A DNA stretch of 64,000 nt from Pelargonium tetragonum (lineage: Eukaryota > Streptophyta > Magnoliopsida > Geraniales > Geraniaceae). The first letter of the stretch is position 1. Every line of letters starts with the position of its first letter. The position numbers were made by a program, and so were the translations under genes. The notes under the pieces are model-generated. The model was not told the origin of the DNA and did not search any database. It saw nothing but the letters and a program-made list of their open reading frames with translations. Shown here in pieces: positions 14,162 to 27,700 of the stretch. The stretch spans positions 16,661-80,660 of the forward strand of contig JAYMTL010000094.1 of assembly GCA_036897445.1 (NCBI GenBank). The letters run 5' to 3'.

Positions 14162-14254
14162 ATGAAGGCTACTCTATTGGGAGCTCGAGATTATAAGAAG
14201 AGCAAAAAAGCTATACAGATCAGAAACCCGCTTTCATCAACCTTATATCACTAG
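14162..14254 (+). other. Short basic ORF, possible family fragment
   Basis: An ATG-started frame of 30 codons ends at TAG 14252-14254. It encodes a short peptide with the basic stretch DYKKSKKAIQIRNP. The KKAIQI segment parallels KKALKIKI of the minus-strand island at 53.0 kb and KKAAIIK of the minus-strand island at 36.6 kb. At the DNA level the similarity is limited to AAGAGCAAAAAAGCT versus AAGACTAAGAAAGCT. This is too short to call a gene. I list it as a possible member of the dispersed A-rich family. The 90 nt downstream are C/A-rich and unlike the background. Confidence 0.18.
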
Positions 14255-14259
14255 TAAGT

Positions 14260-17200
14260 ACATCACCCTCAAAGGAAACATAAGGTATCTCCTCCGGTCT
14301 TACAACCATCCCTCGTTACTGACTAAGTTTCACAGTCACCTAAATAAGGAATAATATCTGAATCTCAATTTAATTTATCAAAACAAGTTTTTACCTAACA
14401 AACAAAGGAGGCTAATTCGAGATTAAAGTAATACTATCGAAAAGAAAGGTTACTCTTTATTTATCCGTTCTTAATGAATTAGTCAGTACGCAAGGAGAAC
14501 TCAAAAACGCTTACGTGAGATGGATTACCTGTGAAAATAAGCTACAACTAAATTTATTTAAGAAAGCCCCTTTTTGTTTCGTACTTCTCTCTTTAATTTA
14601 TAAAATAGGGTATCTATATAAAGCTGAGATCGAGGGTTGCCGTTACCTTTTGTACATTTACGACTTAGAACTCAAGTCAGATTAATAAGGAGGAATTCCC
14701 CCCAATGAATAACTCAACATGTGTATCAACTGAAAGTCTAATCTGCGACCCAATTTAGATAATTTAGAAAAGAAACTCCTATTATGCTTATGCTGCTAAG
14801 GGTCTTCTAACTCGAATAGCTTGCGAATCCTTGCAGATTTTACTAGTCAATAATGAGGACTCTATAATTTTCATTTCAATCTTTACTTAATTATGCGTTT
14901 TAGTCTCAGAACTAGGGCCTTAGAAAGCACCCGTCCAAATAGATTTAAGTATTGTGCTTTTACAAAAACTTGTTTCAATCTCCAACCATATGAATATCAT
15001 TCTATTTTCAATAATTACTAATTTGATACGGGAAAGGCTTCCAAAGGTCTATAAGATTTCGCCCTTTCTTGGTTACGCCTCATAGGGACTTTTCACAAAC
15101 TACCAACGAGCTTTCTCATTCTTTTTTAGTTCTAATAACTTGAATTCCATATTCCGTATAGAGTCTAGAGTTTTCCCTTAAGCGGTTCTATCCTCGATGA
15201 AAGATTTACAAATTATATTCCCTTTAAGAGCCCCTTTTATTATTTCATATCTTTACTATGTCAAGGGCATTAAAAAGCTAACAACCAGCTTCAAGTCCGT
15301 ACGGGAGCTCCTCTACTATAAAAATATATAGACTTACTATTACCTGGGAACTCCTATTCAATTTTACGGCAGATAAAACTTATAGCGAGGCAAATTACAT
15401 TTACTAAATCGAGGGTCCTAAAAACTTTCACTTTACTTGAAAAAAAGAAACCAAAATGCTTTCTCTTAATATGGGCCCCTATTTACTACGTCTAAAAAAT
15501 GCCTGACTCGGATATTTTTGGAAGAGAGAGTTTTAAAAACATAGGTGAAAATTGAACCTTAACTAAAGCCTAAGTAGTATCAGATTCGACTGTGGTATAC
15601 AAAGGGAATTGCCTCGAAAAGGAAATCTCGCAGTTTAGGCTGGTGCTTATACAAAGAAAGTAGGGGCCTTCGAAGTTTGCTGCTTGGAAAAGGTAGTTCA
15701 AAACTTTTGAAATAGGATGGAAGCACTAAGTCATATGAGTAGAAGCTTGATTTATTAAGCGTGGTTATAAGTTTTTTGATTAACTAAAGAGCTAGGTAAT
15801 CGGGTTAGTATTTTACACTTGTCTTTTGAGATAAGGGGTACTGAAGCTTGCAATTGTATACTTAAAGGATAGTCTCTTTAGAATAAGGAGTACCCGGCGC
15901 CTCTAATTAAATTTGTGTTACTTATTAGGAGGTCTTTACCTATATGTTAACTCAGCTATAAGTCTTAATTTAAAATGCAAGTGTCTACTTGCTCTATTTC
16001 GTCCTGTTAGGACAATCCTTCATCAAGAACGTATAATTTTGATTCTTTGGTCAGTTAGGCTATAACATACTCAGTATCTCTTTTTAGAAAGGAGCTCTTT
16101 CATATAGGATAAAGTTTTTCTTGTCGCTCCTTTTTTAATAATTTCTTATTTCAGATATCAGAGGGCTAGTATACTCCTGCTAAGGAAAGGCTCATCTAGT
16201 AGTTTGGTTCAAGGGTAGCTGGTTTTTCATTGGAACCCCTGCGATTTCGTGATATATCCAAGTTATACTATTACCTACAACTTTCTCTTAAAATTATACT
16301 AGATTATGCTGCGCTTTTCCTATTCCCATATACTAAGTTTTTTTGTCGGGTACGAACTATAAATATATAAAACGACTGTACCTAGAAAAAGGGTAGCCCA
16401 GTATCCGCGATAATAAAAGTTTAGGGCTCGTATACAAATCTAAGAATACAAGGAAATTCAGCTTACTGGCTTAAGGCCTACTCTATCTTAAAATAAAGGA
16501 TAGACTCCCTAGTCACTGTCTCTAAAAACGTTAATTGTTGTTTTATTACAGCCGAATAATAAAAGATATTTTATATTAAAAGAGTTTACGGGATAATTTC
16601 ACGGGTCAAGCAATTCGTATCCTAAGTAAAAAAAATCCTCTAGGAGTTTGAAGCTTTTCTGAAAGCGCTTACTAATGAACAAGGAAATAGAGAACTCTAA
16701 AAAAAGAAGATAAAACGGGTTATAGCGCAAAGGGTTCCGAAACGGTCATATCTTTTAAACCAGGAATCTAGCTTAGAGGTAGTTTTTTGTATTTTTATTT
16801 TATAGGTTGGATCTTTTCTCGTACAAGCGTTGGGGTTACGCCTGAGAATAAGAAAAAGCCTATACTAACTAGTTACCCGAAAATTAGTTTTATAAGAGTT
16901 TATTAGTTTTTTACGACCCGAGGATCTAAAAGGATGCACCACAAAGTGCGAATGTAACCTCAATAAGAAAGGTGATTTTTTTCAGAAGTCAGAGTTTGCC
17001 CTATAAAGAAATTTGTAATCTCTTAACTCACGGAAAGAATTCCCATATATCAAAGTAAATCTTATGCTTTAGGGTTTACACTTATTTCTTAGTTTTATGT
17101 TCGTCCTTTTTATAAGAGTTTCCTATATCTATAATACTAAAGTGTACTTGGCCCTTAATAATTTTTAACGTTGAAGTGTATCTCAATGGGGGTTTCGGTT

Positions 17201-18265
17201 TAAGTGTGTAGAATTCCCATTTCAGAAGAGTTTTTTAGGTGGATAGTTATAGGGTGGAGAACTGTTCCCCCTAAGTTCTATTTGTGCTTATCCGTAATTG
17301 AGGATTGTGCCTTGGGAGATAATGAGTTCTTCTACGCGACTGAAGCGCAGGGAAGAAGAGAAATGCAAGATAGTATATAGGATAGTACAAGACTTACACT
17401 AAAAGCCCAGAAAACTTTAACTTCACAGTAAATTCTTTAGAACTAATTAGGAATCTACTCTCAAAAAAACTTTAGCTTCAATATTTATTCTCTAAATCTT
17501 TCTAATTAATTATTATCCGGATATGGGAAACTCTGTAAACAACAAAAGAAACATAAGTAGGCAATCTCCTAAGCTAAATTAGCTAAACAACCTTAATTCA
17601 GGGATAAAGAAATTCCCAAAACGAAATACTTCCAATAAGAAAGATTCTAATTATTATAAAATGAAATACAATAACACCAAAGTTCTTGTCTAAAATGCTT
17701 TTTTATCCGGGGTTTAGATGCCTTGCTAAGCTGTTTGGATACATTTGACTCATAAAAAGCTCTATTTACAAATTCCTTACTTTTTATTTAAGTTTGAGCC
17801 CTTAACCACCTTATTTACTATGCTTTAGAATTACTTCTTATATATATTCAACGGGATACTAAAAGCAGAACCAAGCAGAACTTTAGTACGCTTACGAACT
17901 AAAACACAAAAGGAACACCAGAGACAACTATTGTAGTTACGGATTTCCTTCTCTCTTGGAATGCCTTTAACCAACAAAATACAGACTAGAATATAGCAGC
18001 TACCTTTGGGATTTCCTAAGGGTTTTCATTAGCTTTCCCTTGCTACAGATACTAAAGGTAAAGGACAGACGGGAAAGCAGTGACCAAATAAGGTATCAGG
18101 AAAACAGAGCCTGCCTGTTCATTAACTTCCATTTGTTAATTTAAAGCTGGAGATACTGGAAAGCGGTTTAGGAACTTCCTTCAAGCGGATACCCCTCTTT
18201 TATTATAATCTTATAAATAACGAGTGAACCCTGGCTTTTTTCTTTAGAGATTAGAACTCTTTTAG
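14260..18265. other. Gene-free background DNA
   Basis: No frame, RNA or repeat here is supported. Texture is the usual mix of AAGG/CCTT and TTAG/CTAA words. Confidence 0.5.
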
Positions 18266-18270
18266 ACAAT

Positions 18271-18413
18271 TCTAGGAGTAGAATTGTCTTAAGACTAATA
18301 TAATCAGTCTCGTTGAAGGCTTAAATAAGATACAAAAGGACCCTTCCTCCCAAGCTATGTTGTAAGACTTTAATGCACAAGTTTTTTTAGTACAATACCC
18401 CGGTAAAATCCAG
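18271..18413 (+). repeat. Diverged direct repeat R1, copy A
   Basis: This copy matches 54633-54934 in three blocks. Block 1 (18271-18312) matches 39 of 42 nt and contains the palindrome AGTCTTAAGACT minus its edges (GTCTTAAGAC). Block 2 (18331-18370) matches 34 of 40 and includes GGACCCTTCC and CAAGCTATGTTGTAAG. Block 3 (18388-18413) contains ATACCCCGG and AAAATCCAG with one single-base gap. Blocks 2 and 3 are 17 nt apart here but 169 nt apart in the other copy. No known element is recognised. The match could be an old duplication of an RNA-coding or regulatory segment. Confidence 0.7.
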
Positions 18414-18419
18414 TTTTCA

Positions 18420-21400
18420 AGAAATATAAAATGAACTAAATATAGCAAAACATTTCACCTAAGCACTAAGTAAAGGGATCCCTGGACAAAAACATTGAGG
18501 CATGAACCCTACGCTAACACAAGCCACAAAAGTAGATTGAAACTCCTTTTATTATCAGGTCCTATATTAAATTAAGCTTCCATTGACCCAGAAGTGCTCC
18601 TTAGGGTTTCATCCACGCTATTCCGCGATTTCACCGCGTACAAACGGGTCCTCTAGTAGATTTGTAGGTATTGGAAAGGTTTCTTTCAGCACCGATATAG
18701 ACCCCCTCTGGAGATTTCCGCCGACTTGCACCAAGGTCTCCAAAACTCGTATTAAAGAGCTATTTAGGGCCCTTGTAAGAGGACTTTTAAAATAGAGTCA
18801 CCCGGTATCTGTCCCTTTATCACACCAGTTATACTTTACTTTAGTGGACTACTTTTTTCATTCTATTTATCGCAAGCAAAAACTTAGTAGCATATTATGG
18901 ACTTACTAATTCTAGTAAGGTAAAAGGGAATCCTTTTCGAGTCGCTATCAGTCTAAGGGCACTCTACTTCTAAAAAGTCCTGGGCAATCTCTGGTAAAAA
19001 GTCTGTTATTATACCTTTGCTTATATAATTATATACTCTTTTTTATTAAATTCCTTGTACTTGTAAAGTAAAGCGGTAAAGATAATATTGGTTGGTGGTT
19101 ACAGCTAATCAGTTCTGGAAAAGAAGCTCTTTGACTTTCCCCAGAAAGCCTAAATTAGGAAACTCTACATAAGATAAGTAAAAACAAACTCCGGTAGAGA
19201 GAGAGTAGCCTATTACTTTTCTAAATGTAACCTACTAAAATTTTTGCGGGAAACCTAGGTCTCTAGGACTTTTGAAGTTTTAAGTCTTGTCTATTAGGAT
19301 TTCACAAGCCTGCTAGTTAGTGTACTTTTTCTATCCTTTTAACTTTGGACAAGGAACCCTTTTCTTTTTCTATTAAAGCTATAACTAAACAACTAATAGA
19401 CAACAAAGGGCTAACAAGAAGAAGGGTAAGTTAATCTGGTGTAGGTTTTACAGACTTTCAAAGGCAGGGAGTAAAACATGTTCTTTAGGAGAGGGTATAA
19501 CAAGGCGAAAGAACTATAAGAAGCCGTAGATCTTAAGGAATTCGGGCTTTAACTTTCTAAGGTTTCATTTCATAAGTTTTAGTTGGGAGCGTTCCACCAT
19601 GAACTTTCTATTTCATTTAGTAGGATAAGAGCAAAGGAAACTTCTAGCTTTTTTAAGTAAATAAGGAGAAGAGTCTTTAGCCTTTTCTTTTTTAATTGGC
19701 GTTCTCGAAGTTAGTAATGTAATACAGCCGGCAAATATAAGAAGTCCGCATTCTCCTAGTCTTGTTAAGTTAAGGTTAAGGGTATATAGAAACCCAAAGG
19801 TATAGTTAGAGATTGAAACCCCTATATTCGTAAATGTAAATATTGGTTGATTTCGGTCAGACTGAGAAGAATTCCTACTCACAACATACTTCCTATCTTT
19901 TCTCATACCTTATATAGGTAGCTCCCAGTATAAAAATAATTAAGCCATAACTCGACTCCGGTTAATAGCTTACGAGAAGGCGGCTATTTTGAACTAAAAG
20001 TTTCCTTTATAGCCTCGGACTTACATATGATATATATATCCACGAAAACCCTGCTGTCTCGGCGAATCCCAGTAAGTAACCCGAAAAAAGTGGTAAAACT
20101 GCAAAGCAAGTAAAGCAGTCCTGCTTAAAACTCAATATAATAAGCATCCGGAACCTGTATTAGAACTTGCCGAGTTGGCTTCATCTAGGATAGCCCATAT
20201 TAGTCAATTTTCATCCCAATTTTACTAGATATCTAGCTTTAAAGCTCTTGCCCCCGCATGCTCATGGATAGAAAATGCATGAAACTGGGAAAAAGTCGGC
20301 AGTAAAAAGGATACTATTTCACAAAAGAAAATAAGACTCTTAAGAAACTGACTAGAGAGCCGGTCAAAGCAGAAAAAGGACAAGTAAGGAAATTTTTTCA
20401 CAAGTATTTTAGACCACTTCTAGATTAGGCCCTCACAGCTAACTAAACTAAGTATTAGAGGAGTACGTACTATAAGCCTTCTGTCTCGCGCATAAATACT
20501 TAGCGCGCTTTAACAATATTCCCAAACTTTAAACCACTGGATATTAACCTTAAATTAGCAAGAACAAGAAAGGAGACCTAAAATCTCTTGAGGGATTCCT
20601 AATATGGAGTAACTCGCTTTTTGTTCAGTGTTTAAAAAGTCTTTATTGCTGGGTATTTTTCTCTATGTAGGGTGGGGTTCCTGTAGTAGAGAGCAAATAT
20701 TTATAGTTAAAAGGTTGAGTATTATATACATTGGAGTGTGAATAGCAGAAACTTTTTTACTTAGTCTGATAAGCATGGGCCCGTTATCTCTTTCAAGGGA
20801 TTTTTGGGGTTTATATAAAGTATAAGCAAGAATAAAGAAAATAGAGAAGCTTACACTAATTGGCGAAGGCTCCTTAGTCTGACACACTGCATTACATTCC
20901 TCAAAAGAATACAAATAAGTATAGTAAATCCTAAGATTTAGACTTAATTCTTAGTATGTATATCCCCAAATTGACTCACATCCCAAAGCGTTAATTTAAG
21001 CTCCTTACTATTTTGAGAGCTTGCTTCTTATTTAGTCTATACGAGAAGCACCTAATAGAAATAAAGTCCGCCAAGGTATTTGTATACTAGAAATAGAGAT
21101 ATCTAGTAGTCTAATTTCAAAGCTAATAAGAAAAATGAAAGTTAAGTCAACTGTTGAAGCTTTTTTTATATCTTGCTCTTTTTAGTGGGTAGAAAGGAAT
21201 TTAGTACATAAGTACTGTCGGAATAACAAAAAAGAGGCTCTTAGTAACCTTATCCCTACTTTAGCTTTTATAGCAAGGTTATGTTGTTACACACGGAATT
21301 CTTCTCATTAGATATTACAGGGGTACCGCAAGGGAACCGCCTGGGTCCGTTGTGTTGTTCTAGAGCTTAGTAGTCCGGGGTGTTTCATAGTTATAGTATA

Positions 21401-24200
21401 GTAACTGAAGAAGTCATAAGCCAAGTGTACAGATCAGTTATTTTATAAATCCAGTATTTTTAGGCTTTCTTTTATCAACACGGCTTTTACTTCCTTAAAA
21501 TGAGACTCTTTAGTATTAGGGCGCTAAACTTTTAAAAAGTATATAGTTAAATTGACCAAGAACTGGCTATGCAGCATATTATCTTGAGGATGATTTTTAG
21601 TATCGCTGTAAGAATATCTAAACTAAAGAGGGCTCTGCAACAACTCTGAAGAAAAATTCACATAGAGTGCAGCTAATAAGCGGTAAAGGAATCCTCACTT
21701 CCATCATAAAGGATTAAATCGTAATTAACTTATAGGTGTAATTGCCTAAAAGCCGAGGCACTCATTTCTAAAAATGGGATATATCTATGTTGGCCAAGAG
21801 ATTTTTTATTACGACCCAAAGCGCTAAGGCAAAACCTTGGATACTCTAAGTCTAGGCTGAGACTGGTTATTCAGTACAACATTCCTCTAAATTAGTAAAC
21901 TAGTCCTAACAGAAGCGAGACAGAACAGCGCCTTCCTTTCTTTCCAACCTAGTTTTTGCTTGTGTGGATAATATCCAGTTGAACCTAGAATACTTCGATA
22001 AAGTTTTAAAGCTTTGTAATAAGGCCTGAAATGAAGTCGTATATAATCAAATAACTTTTCTTTTCTGTTTTTTCGGGGATCTAGATACAGGGAAATAAGG
22101 GGCGGAAGGGTCACGCCACTCTGTAGTTAGATTTTTTTTTGTAACTGAGCCCTTTTTTAAACTTTTGGTGTTGTACTAATTTCCTTTTCAATTACACCAG
22201 ATTTTAAACCATACCGGGGTACCCCTTATTAATAAGACTCAAAAAGACTTGTGTTATACACAGAATTCTACTCGATAACCCTAAAAATAGGTACCCTCCA
22301 TAAGTTCATAAGTTAACATCTTTATCTTATAGAGCATCAACCAAATAAGAGAGAGATATTCCCTTCGTCCCACGAGTCCCCTGGCTCCCCGCAATTAAGC
22401 ATAAATTAACAAGGTATAAGTTCCTTTGATAGTTCATTCAAAACTCTCCCTGGTTTTGAGAAAACTTTGACTTCGAATTAAGAGAGGTTTGTACTTTCGC
22501 TAGGATTGGAGGCGCGGACTCCTTTTGTTGTTACGGTATATAACAAAAGGTAAATGAAAATACGAAAAGTATGCTTTGAATTTCTCAGAGTCAAGAGCTA
22601 AAAATGAAATTGTCGTAAAGTAAAGGACTTGATTTATAGTAGGTAATTTTTTTTTGATACCCAGTTTAAGGAGTCCGAAGTAACTCAAACACCCAGAGAA
22701 AGAGACCCCTTCTAGTATCACAAACTAGAAACTCTTATCTAAAATTATCTTTCATATAGATTTTATGATACAGGGGGCCGTGTATATCTGGAACCTTTTA
22801 TAATATTTTTACGAGGTTCATAATTAGTAATTTACTTTTTGTTTTCTCGACTTTTTAGAATTCCCTTTCTTTGCCTGAGGGCGGGGGTAGATTTACAGAG
22901 CTTAATAAAGGGGCCATAATTGAAGTCTTGTTTATTAGCTATAGACTTAGAAAAAGGAGTCTTTTTATTGAATTACAATCTCTTGTTCTTGTGAAGTTGA
23001 AAGAAAATCCGTGTTTCCAGTTTATATGCGGATAAATGCTCTTTGGATTGGAAACAGTGTTTGTATTTTTCCCTAGAAACTTTATTTTCATTTTAGTGTT
23101 TCCACATCTAATTGACGAGCGCTTTGTTTATAATGTTATTTATTTTCTGTAGTACTCATAGGTGTGCTAAAGGTTCCGAAACTGTTATTCTACTCTAAAG
23201 GGTTGAGGAATACTGAGTAATATCACTATCATTATTATTTTATTAATGAAGCAGCAACCCAACGCAAAAGAATGTAATGTAACGAAACTGAGTTACCTCT
23301 ATTTTATATTTATTTCAAATGAGTTAAGATTCTCAATGGGGAGAAAGAGGGAGCCGAATGCTATATTAACGGGAATTTACAAAAAGTATCTAGGAGTCCC
23401 TTTAAAACTCGAAAAGCAATCCTCCAATATAACCCTAAAGGGTTTCCTAATCGGGTTTTTGTCCTATTGAAATTTAAGAATTGCTAAGGATTCCTTAAAA
23501 AGCGCTGTCCCTTCCTTTTTGTTACTTTCTAGGCTAGACTGTTACTATATTCCTCGGCAGTTTCCCATAAAAAAGGAATCGGGGAGGGAACAGGTAATAA
23601 ATGAGGAGCTACTATCTACTTAATTAAAATTAACCAGTTGTTAAACCTAAAACCTAGTAAAAAAGTAGTTAAGGTAAAAGACTTTTATATATATAAAGGA
23701 GTCTTCTTTAGTTGTCATTTTCTTAAAAAAGGCTTTCGCATTGTATGTATATAATAATATATAATAAGAAAGAAAATCCCTCTAGAGTTTCCTTACACAT
23801 CTACATTCTCTTATAAGAAAGAGTCGGGCTTTAACTTTTAACATATAATTAAGACTATTCGATTTATCCTCAAAAGGATTTTTCAATTATGACTCAAATC
23901 AGAAACATAGACATTTCGTGAGGATTTTTCTCTTTATCTACGGAATTTTTATAGTTTGTAGCTCCTCTAATACGACTCCTAAAGCAAGGGAGGAACGGAT
24001 GTCTACCCTTTCGTTTTTTTTGTTCAAATGGAAGCGAGCTATACAAGGGAAAAAGCCTTTAATTATATCAATTATTTCATTTTAATTCTACACGCGAGCA
24101 TGAAATCAGAAATAACAATTACTTATATAAAGAATTTGAAATCTGATCTTGCTTTTATCCAAGTACAAGTATACAAGCTCTCTCTAACTCTAAGCTGTTT
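18420..24200. other. Gene-free background DNA
   Basis: No gene is supported. ATG frames at 18583-18795 (+), 19613-19906 (-, 97 codons) and 20663-20914 (-) have no recognised motif and no codon pattern distinct from neighbours. A 12 nt word ACCGCAAGGGAA near 21325 recalls mitochondrial large-subunit rRNA but has no rRNA-like flanks. Confidence 0.45.
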
Positions 24201-24205
24201 GGCGG

Positions 24206-24279
24206 TTTAGAGATTTTCTTATTGTTAAAGCACCCCTAATTCGAGTCAGTGCACATGGGTTCAAATCCCAAATCTAGCT
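24206..24279 (+). tRNA. Degenerate tRNA-like relic 1
   Basis: The 3' half carries a T-arm-like segment ATGGG-TTCAAAT-CCCAA (four of five pairs form) followed by AATCTAGCTT as a possible 3' acceptor strand. Upstream, CTTATTGTTAAAG fits a D-arm with three pairs (CTT/AAG). Between them GCACCCCTAATTCGAG is too short for a full anticodon stem and loop, which suggests a deletion. The 5' acceptor region (TTTAGAGATT) pairs only imperfectly. I read it as a decayed tRNA gene. The anticodon cannot be assigned. Confidence 0.33.
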
Positions 24280-24282
24280 TAC

Positions 24283-24357
24283 TCATTATTTTCTTCTTGG
24301 TAGAGCGCTTGACAGCTGTTTCGTATATCGTTGGTTCAAAACCCATCTTCCCCTAGT
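24283..24357 (+). tRNA. Degenerate tRNA-like relic 2, perhaps Asn
   Basis: Spacing fits a canonical tRNA from the D-arm on: CTTC-TTGGTA-GAGC, then one base, a 17 nt anticodon arm, a five-base variable region, T-arm GTTGG-TTCAAAA-CCCAT and 3' acceptor CTTCCCC. The anticodon stem and the 5' acceptor strand no longer pair. The words GGTAGAGCGCTTG and GCTGTT recall tRNA-Asn(GUU), but GUU is out of register, so the identity is a guess. It follows relic 1 after about 3 nt, as in an organellar tRNA cluster. Confidence 0.33.
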
Positions 24358-24473
24358 TATAAACCTCCCCTCCTTCTAATTCTAGCTAAGCTAATAAAAA
24401 CCCGGTAAACCTATAAAGGAATACCATCCTTGTTAACTAGGTTTGTAATACCTTTTGAAGTTTCAAAAAACTC

Positions 24474-24708
24474 TATTCATTACAAAAATACCAAAACTAG
24501 CCACAAGGTTATGTACTTACACTAAAAACAGAAATGACTACCCAGTAAATGGGGTGTATTAGACTTTTACGCCCGATTCCAGACATTCTAACTACTTCAG
24601 AAAACGAACAGAAGGGAAACTCTCTCCTACTCCTAGCAACTTCTTACACTAGAGCGGGGGGAACCTCTTTTTAATTCTAAAACAGATATGTAGTAGAATT
24701 GGAAACAG
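24474..24708 (+). repeat. Diverged direct repeat R2, copy A
   Basis: This copy aligns with 59312-59548 over about 235 nt. Best blocks: 24475-24498 versus 59312-59335 (22 of 24, core AATACCAAAACT) and 24599-24625 versus 59445-59471 (23 of 27, core GAAAAC..AAC then AAACTCTCT). Next come TTACACTAGA in both, and a weaker TAGTA..ATT.GAAACA end. Block spacing is nearly the same (124 and 133 nt), so this is a real duplication and not chance. It starts about 120 nt after the tRNA relics. No element is recognised. Confidence 0.65.
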
Positions 24709-24714
24709 GCAACG

Positions 24715-27700
24715 CCTTTCCTTTAATTAAACACTTTCCTTCAGTAAAAGCTCGTAAAAAGGAATGCCAAATGAAAGAAAACAAGGCTGAAGTTTCTATC
24801 TAGAGTACCCTCTTTTCGTTAGTTTCGATAACTAGTAGGTTTTTTATCCTTTTATCAATCAGCAAAATTTACTATATAAAATTTTCAAATTACTTTCTTA
24901 CTTAAGTTAAGGGAGAAATAAAGAATATAAAGAGAATGGTCAAGCAAGGCCTTCCTAACTATACATAAACTAATCTTTCTTATATCTCTATATCTAATAA
25001 AAAGATCTTACATATCTATACTATCTACGATAATACCGAAATACTCTAAATAAAGATCTACCCTATGTTAGACTATATTCCCTCTATATCCTTCTCTTCC
25101 TTATTCATTCCTAACAAGAAGAGTACATTAGGTCTAGCATTCCATAAGAAAATCAGTCTAGTTACAGGTATTACTAACATTTAAGTCAAGAAAGCGAAAA
25201 GAAGCGGGTATATAGTGTAATAATATACTACCTAGAAAAACTACAACACGTTACCCTCTTTTACGTACGATAAGAAAAAGCGCGGGAGGAACTTCCTTAG
25301 AAAGCCGGGAACAAATGAGTAAAAAACCTTAAGGAAACTCGTTAACAACCAGAGCGTTTACTAGTCTATAAATTAACCTCACAAAGTTTACTAATTATCC
25401 AGGAAAGTCTCCTCTTTTTGATTATTAGCTTTAAGTATTATGGGATTATCACTCTTTTCTTAGTTGTTTTCTCGTTTTCTTAAGAAAGTGGACTCCTCTA
25501 GAATTGCAGGCTAAGTGTTACTCACCCCCTTTCCCAAATCTAGTGTAATAAGTCACAAGGAATTTTGAAACCAAGAAGTCTTCCTAGGAGATTGACTTTT
25601 AATGTATAATTATTCCTAAAAATGTTGGTTAAGCAGCTAATATCTAAAGTAAGAGATTGTTACCAAGTTACCCAGTTTCTTCTGGCTCTCCAGTTGTTCC
25701 AGATAGTAAAAAAACGATAAGTGAAAAAGGGGCTGTCATATATTATTAAGTAAAAGTTATTTAATACACTTTTATTATCTTTCTAAATAGTTTTAGCGTA
25801 CAGGAGTGCCGATACTTTAACTTTATATAAGCGGTAAGTTTTAATCAGGACCCCTAAAATCATGTAATTACAAAAAAGCATAGGGTATTCGCAGCGGATT
25901 ATACGTTATAGTATAGCTGTGGCCGCTTTTACTTAAGTACGTTTTTAGAAAGAAAGGCTGGCATACTTATTGAATTTCGAAAAAGCAAACTCTATTACCT
26001 GAGATAACAAGCCCCCACAATATTTTGATTTAAAGCTAACAGCTACTCCATTTACTAGATTTTAAGAACTCCGAAAGGTATATTCCCTTAGAAGTGCTTT
26101 ACCTTGTATCTTGAAGAAAAACCCAGGAATAGTACTACTCCTAAAGAGCCCCTTTGACTTTTATCCTATGCGGATTTTTCCTATCTAGTTGAATAAGAGA
26201 GCGTATACAACTCCTCTGTAACTTAGTTATTTTTTCCTTTTAACCGACCACTTCCTATACTCCTTTTTAATCTTGCGCTGTCAAACCAAATATAGAGCGA
26301 CCCTAACCACCATAATAGGGGTCCCCTTTTACCTAGCGGGCTTTATTTCTCTTGATTCATAAAAAGTAAGGTAGGTCTTCAATGTGGGGAATTTAGAACT
26401 GTTAGCATTACTAAACTCAAGCTTATTTCCTAATCCAAAACCCGGGGCAAGCCCTACCCCCCTTCTATAATCCTACCATTCATTGCTCGAAATACTAAAA
26501 CGGCAGAAACCCAAACCGGGGAGATACCGCCCTGCCAAAAAAGCAAAAAAGTTCTATATTGAAGGGTCCAACTTCTTATACTTTAACTCGAAAAAGTGAA
26601 AACTTTAGAGAAACTACCCCGCGCTATGGGTATATAAAGTAAACGTACTTAATTAAATAGGTTACTACTTACAAGAAAAGAAATATGATAACAATAAAGT
26701 AAGCACTTTGATAATCAAGCAAAAAAGTACGGATAAGGATATTCCGATTTTAGCCTAGAGGAGACCCTCTACTTAACCCTTGCATTAAATTATACGCAAC
26801 GGAGAACTTAACCAACATTTTTTTTAGCTTAACAATCCTGATATCAAAAAGAAGCCTTATAAGAATTATTCCATATGTTCTTATTTTTTTTATTTACTTT
26901 AATAATAACAGGTGCGTTGTCGGGAGGGATTAAGATACACCGAAATAATAATGGCCTTAACGGATTTATACCAGCAGTACTGCTCGAAAGGCATATTACT
27001 ACAGCTCCTTTAATCTATGCCACAAGAAAGGGTAACTGTCAGAGTTTCACATAGGTATCTATTTGATCTTAAAAAAACCTTGCTTAGCTTATATTTAGCT
27101 ACTTTATAAAGACTAATCTAACAAAGTAAAATGGGAGGGGTAATCACAATAAAAAAGGACTGTATAAGCTCGAGACGATTATCACTAGCTATAGACACTA
27201 GCTTCATTAACCAACAAAAAAGTTATATCGGCGGAGAACACGCCCAGTTCGTAGTTGAAAAAGAGTGATTATACATCAACAAAACCCATAATACTCTTAA
27301 TTACTTATAAATGAAATAGGGGCTCCTTTCATCAGTAATTTGAAATTCCTTTTGTGTGCCCTTTTTAACAACTGAGACTGCATTCTCTTAAAACTGATTA
27401 CACACAAGTCCTTTTCAGCGCATGCCCCGCGCTCCTTCTAAGACTTTTCTTTGTATATCCCTACCCCAGAGCAAAGCTCCCGATACCCTATCTTCATATA
27501 GCTACATTCCTAGCAGCTCTTAAGTTCAGCCGTGTGTCAGCTTTTTCTATTTTATAGCTGGAGAGTTCTAAGTTCATAAAACTTAAAGCAAGTCAGTATA
27601 AGTTTTCCTTATTCACCAAGTTGTAGAAAATTCCCTTGACGTCGATTTTTAATAGAGTCCCTATTGGACAGGGCAATGCTTTAGGATAGCTTTGACTTTA

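Noticed and set aside
19613-19906. Minus-strand ATG frame of 97 codons with a hydrophobic middle
   Set aside because: Chance length; the hydrophobic stretch follows from T-rich codons. No recognised family or conserved neighbour.
21322-21341. GTACCGCAAGGGAA, similar to a conserved large-subunit rRNA word
   Set aside because: Twelve or so matching bases without the expected flanking helices or other rRNA motifs nearby; probably chance.
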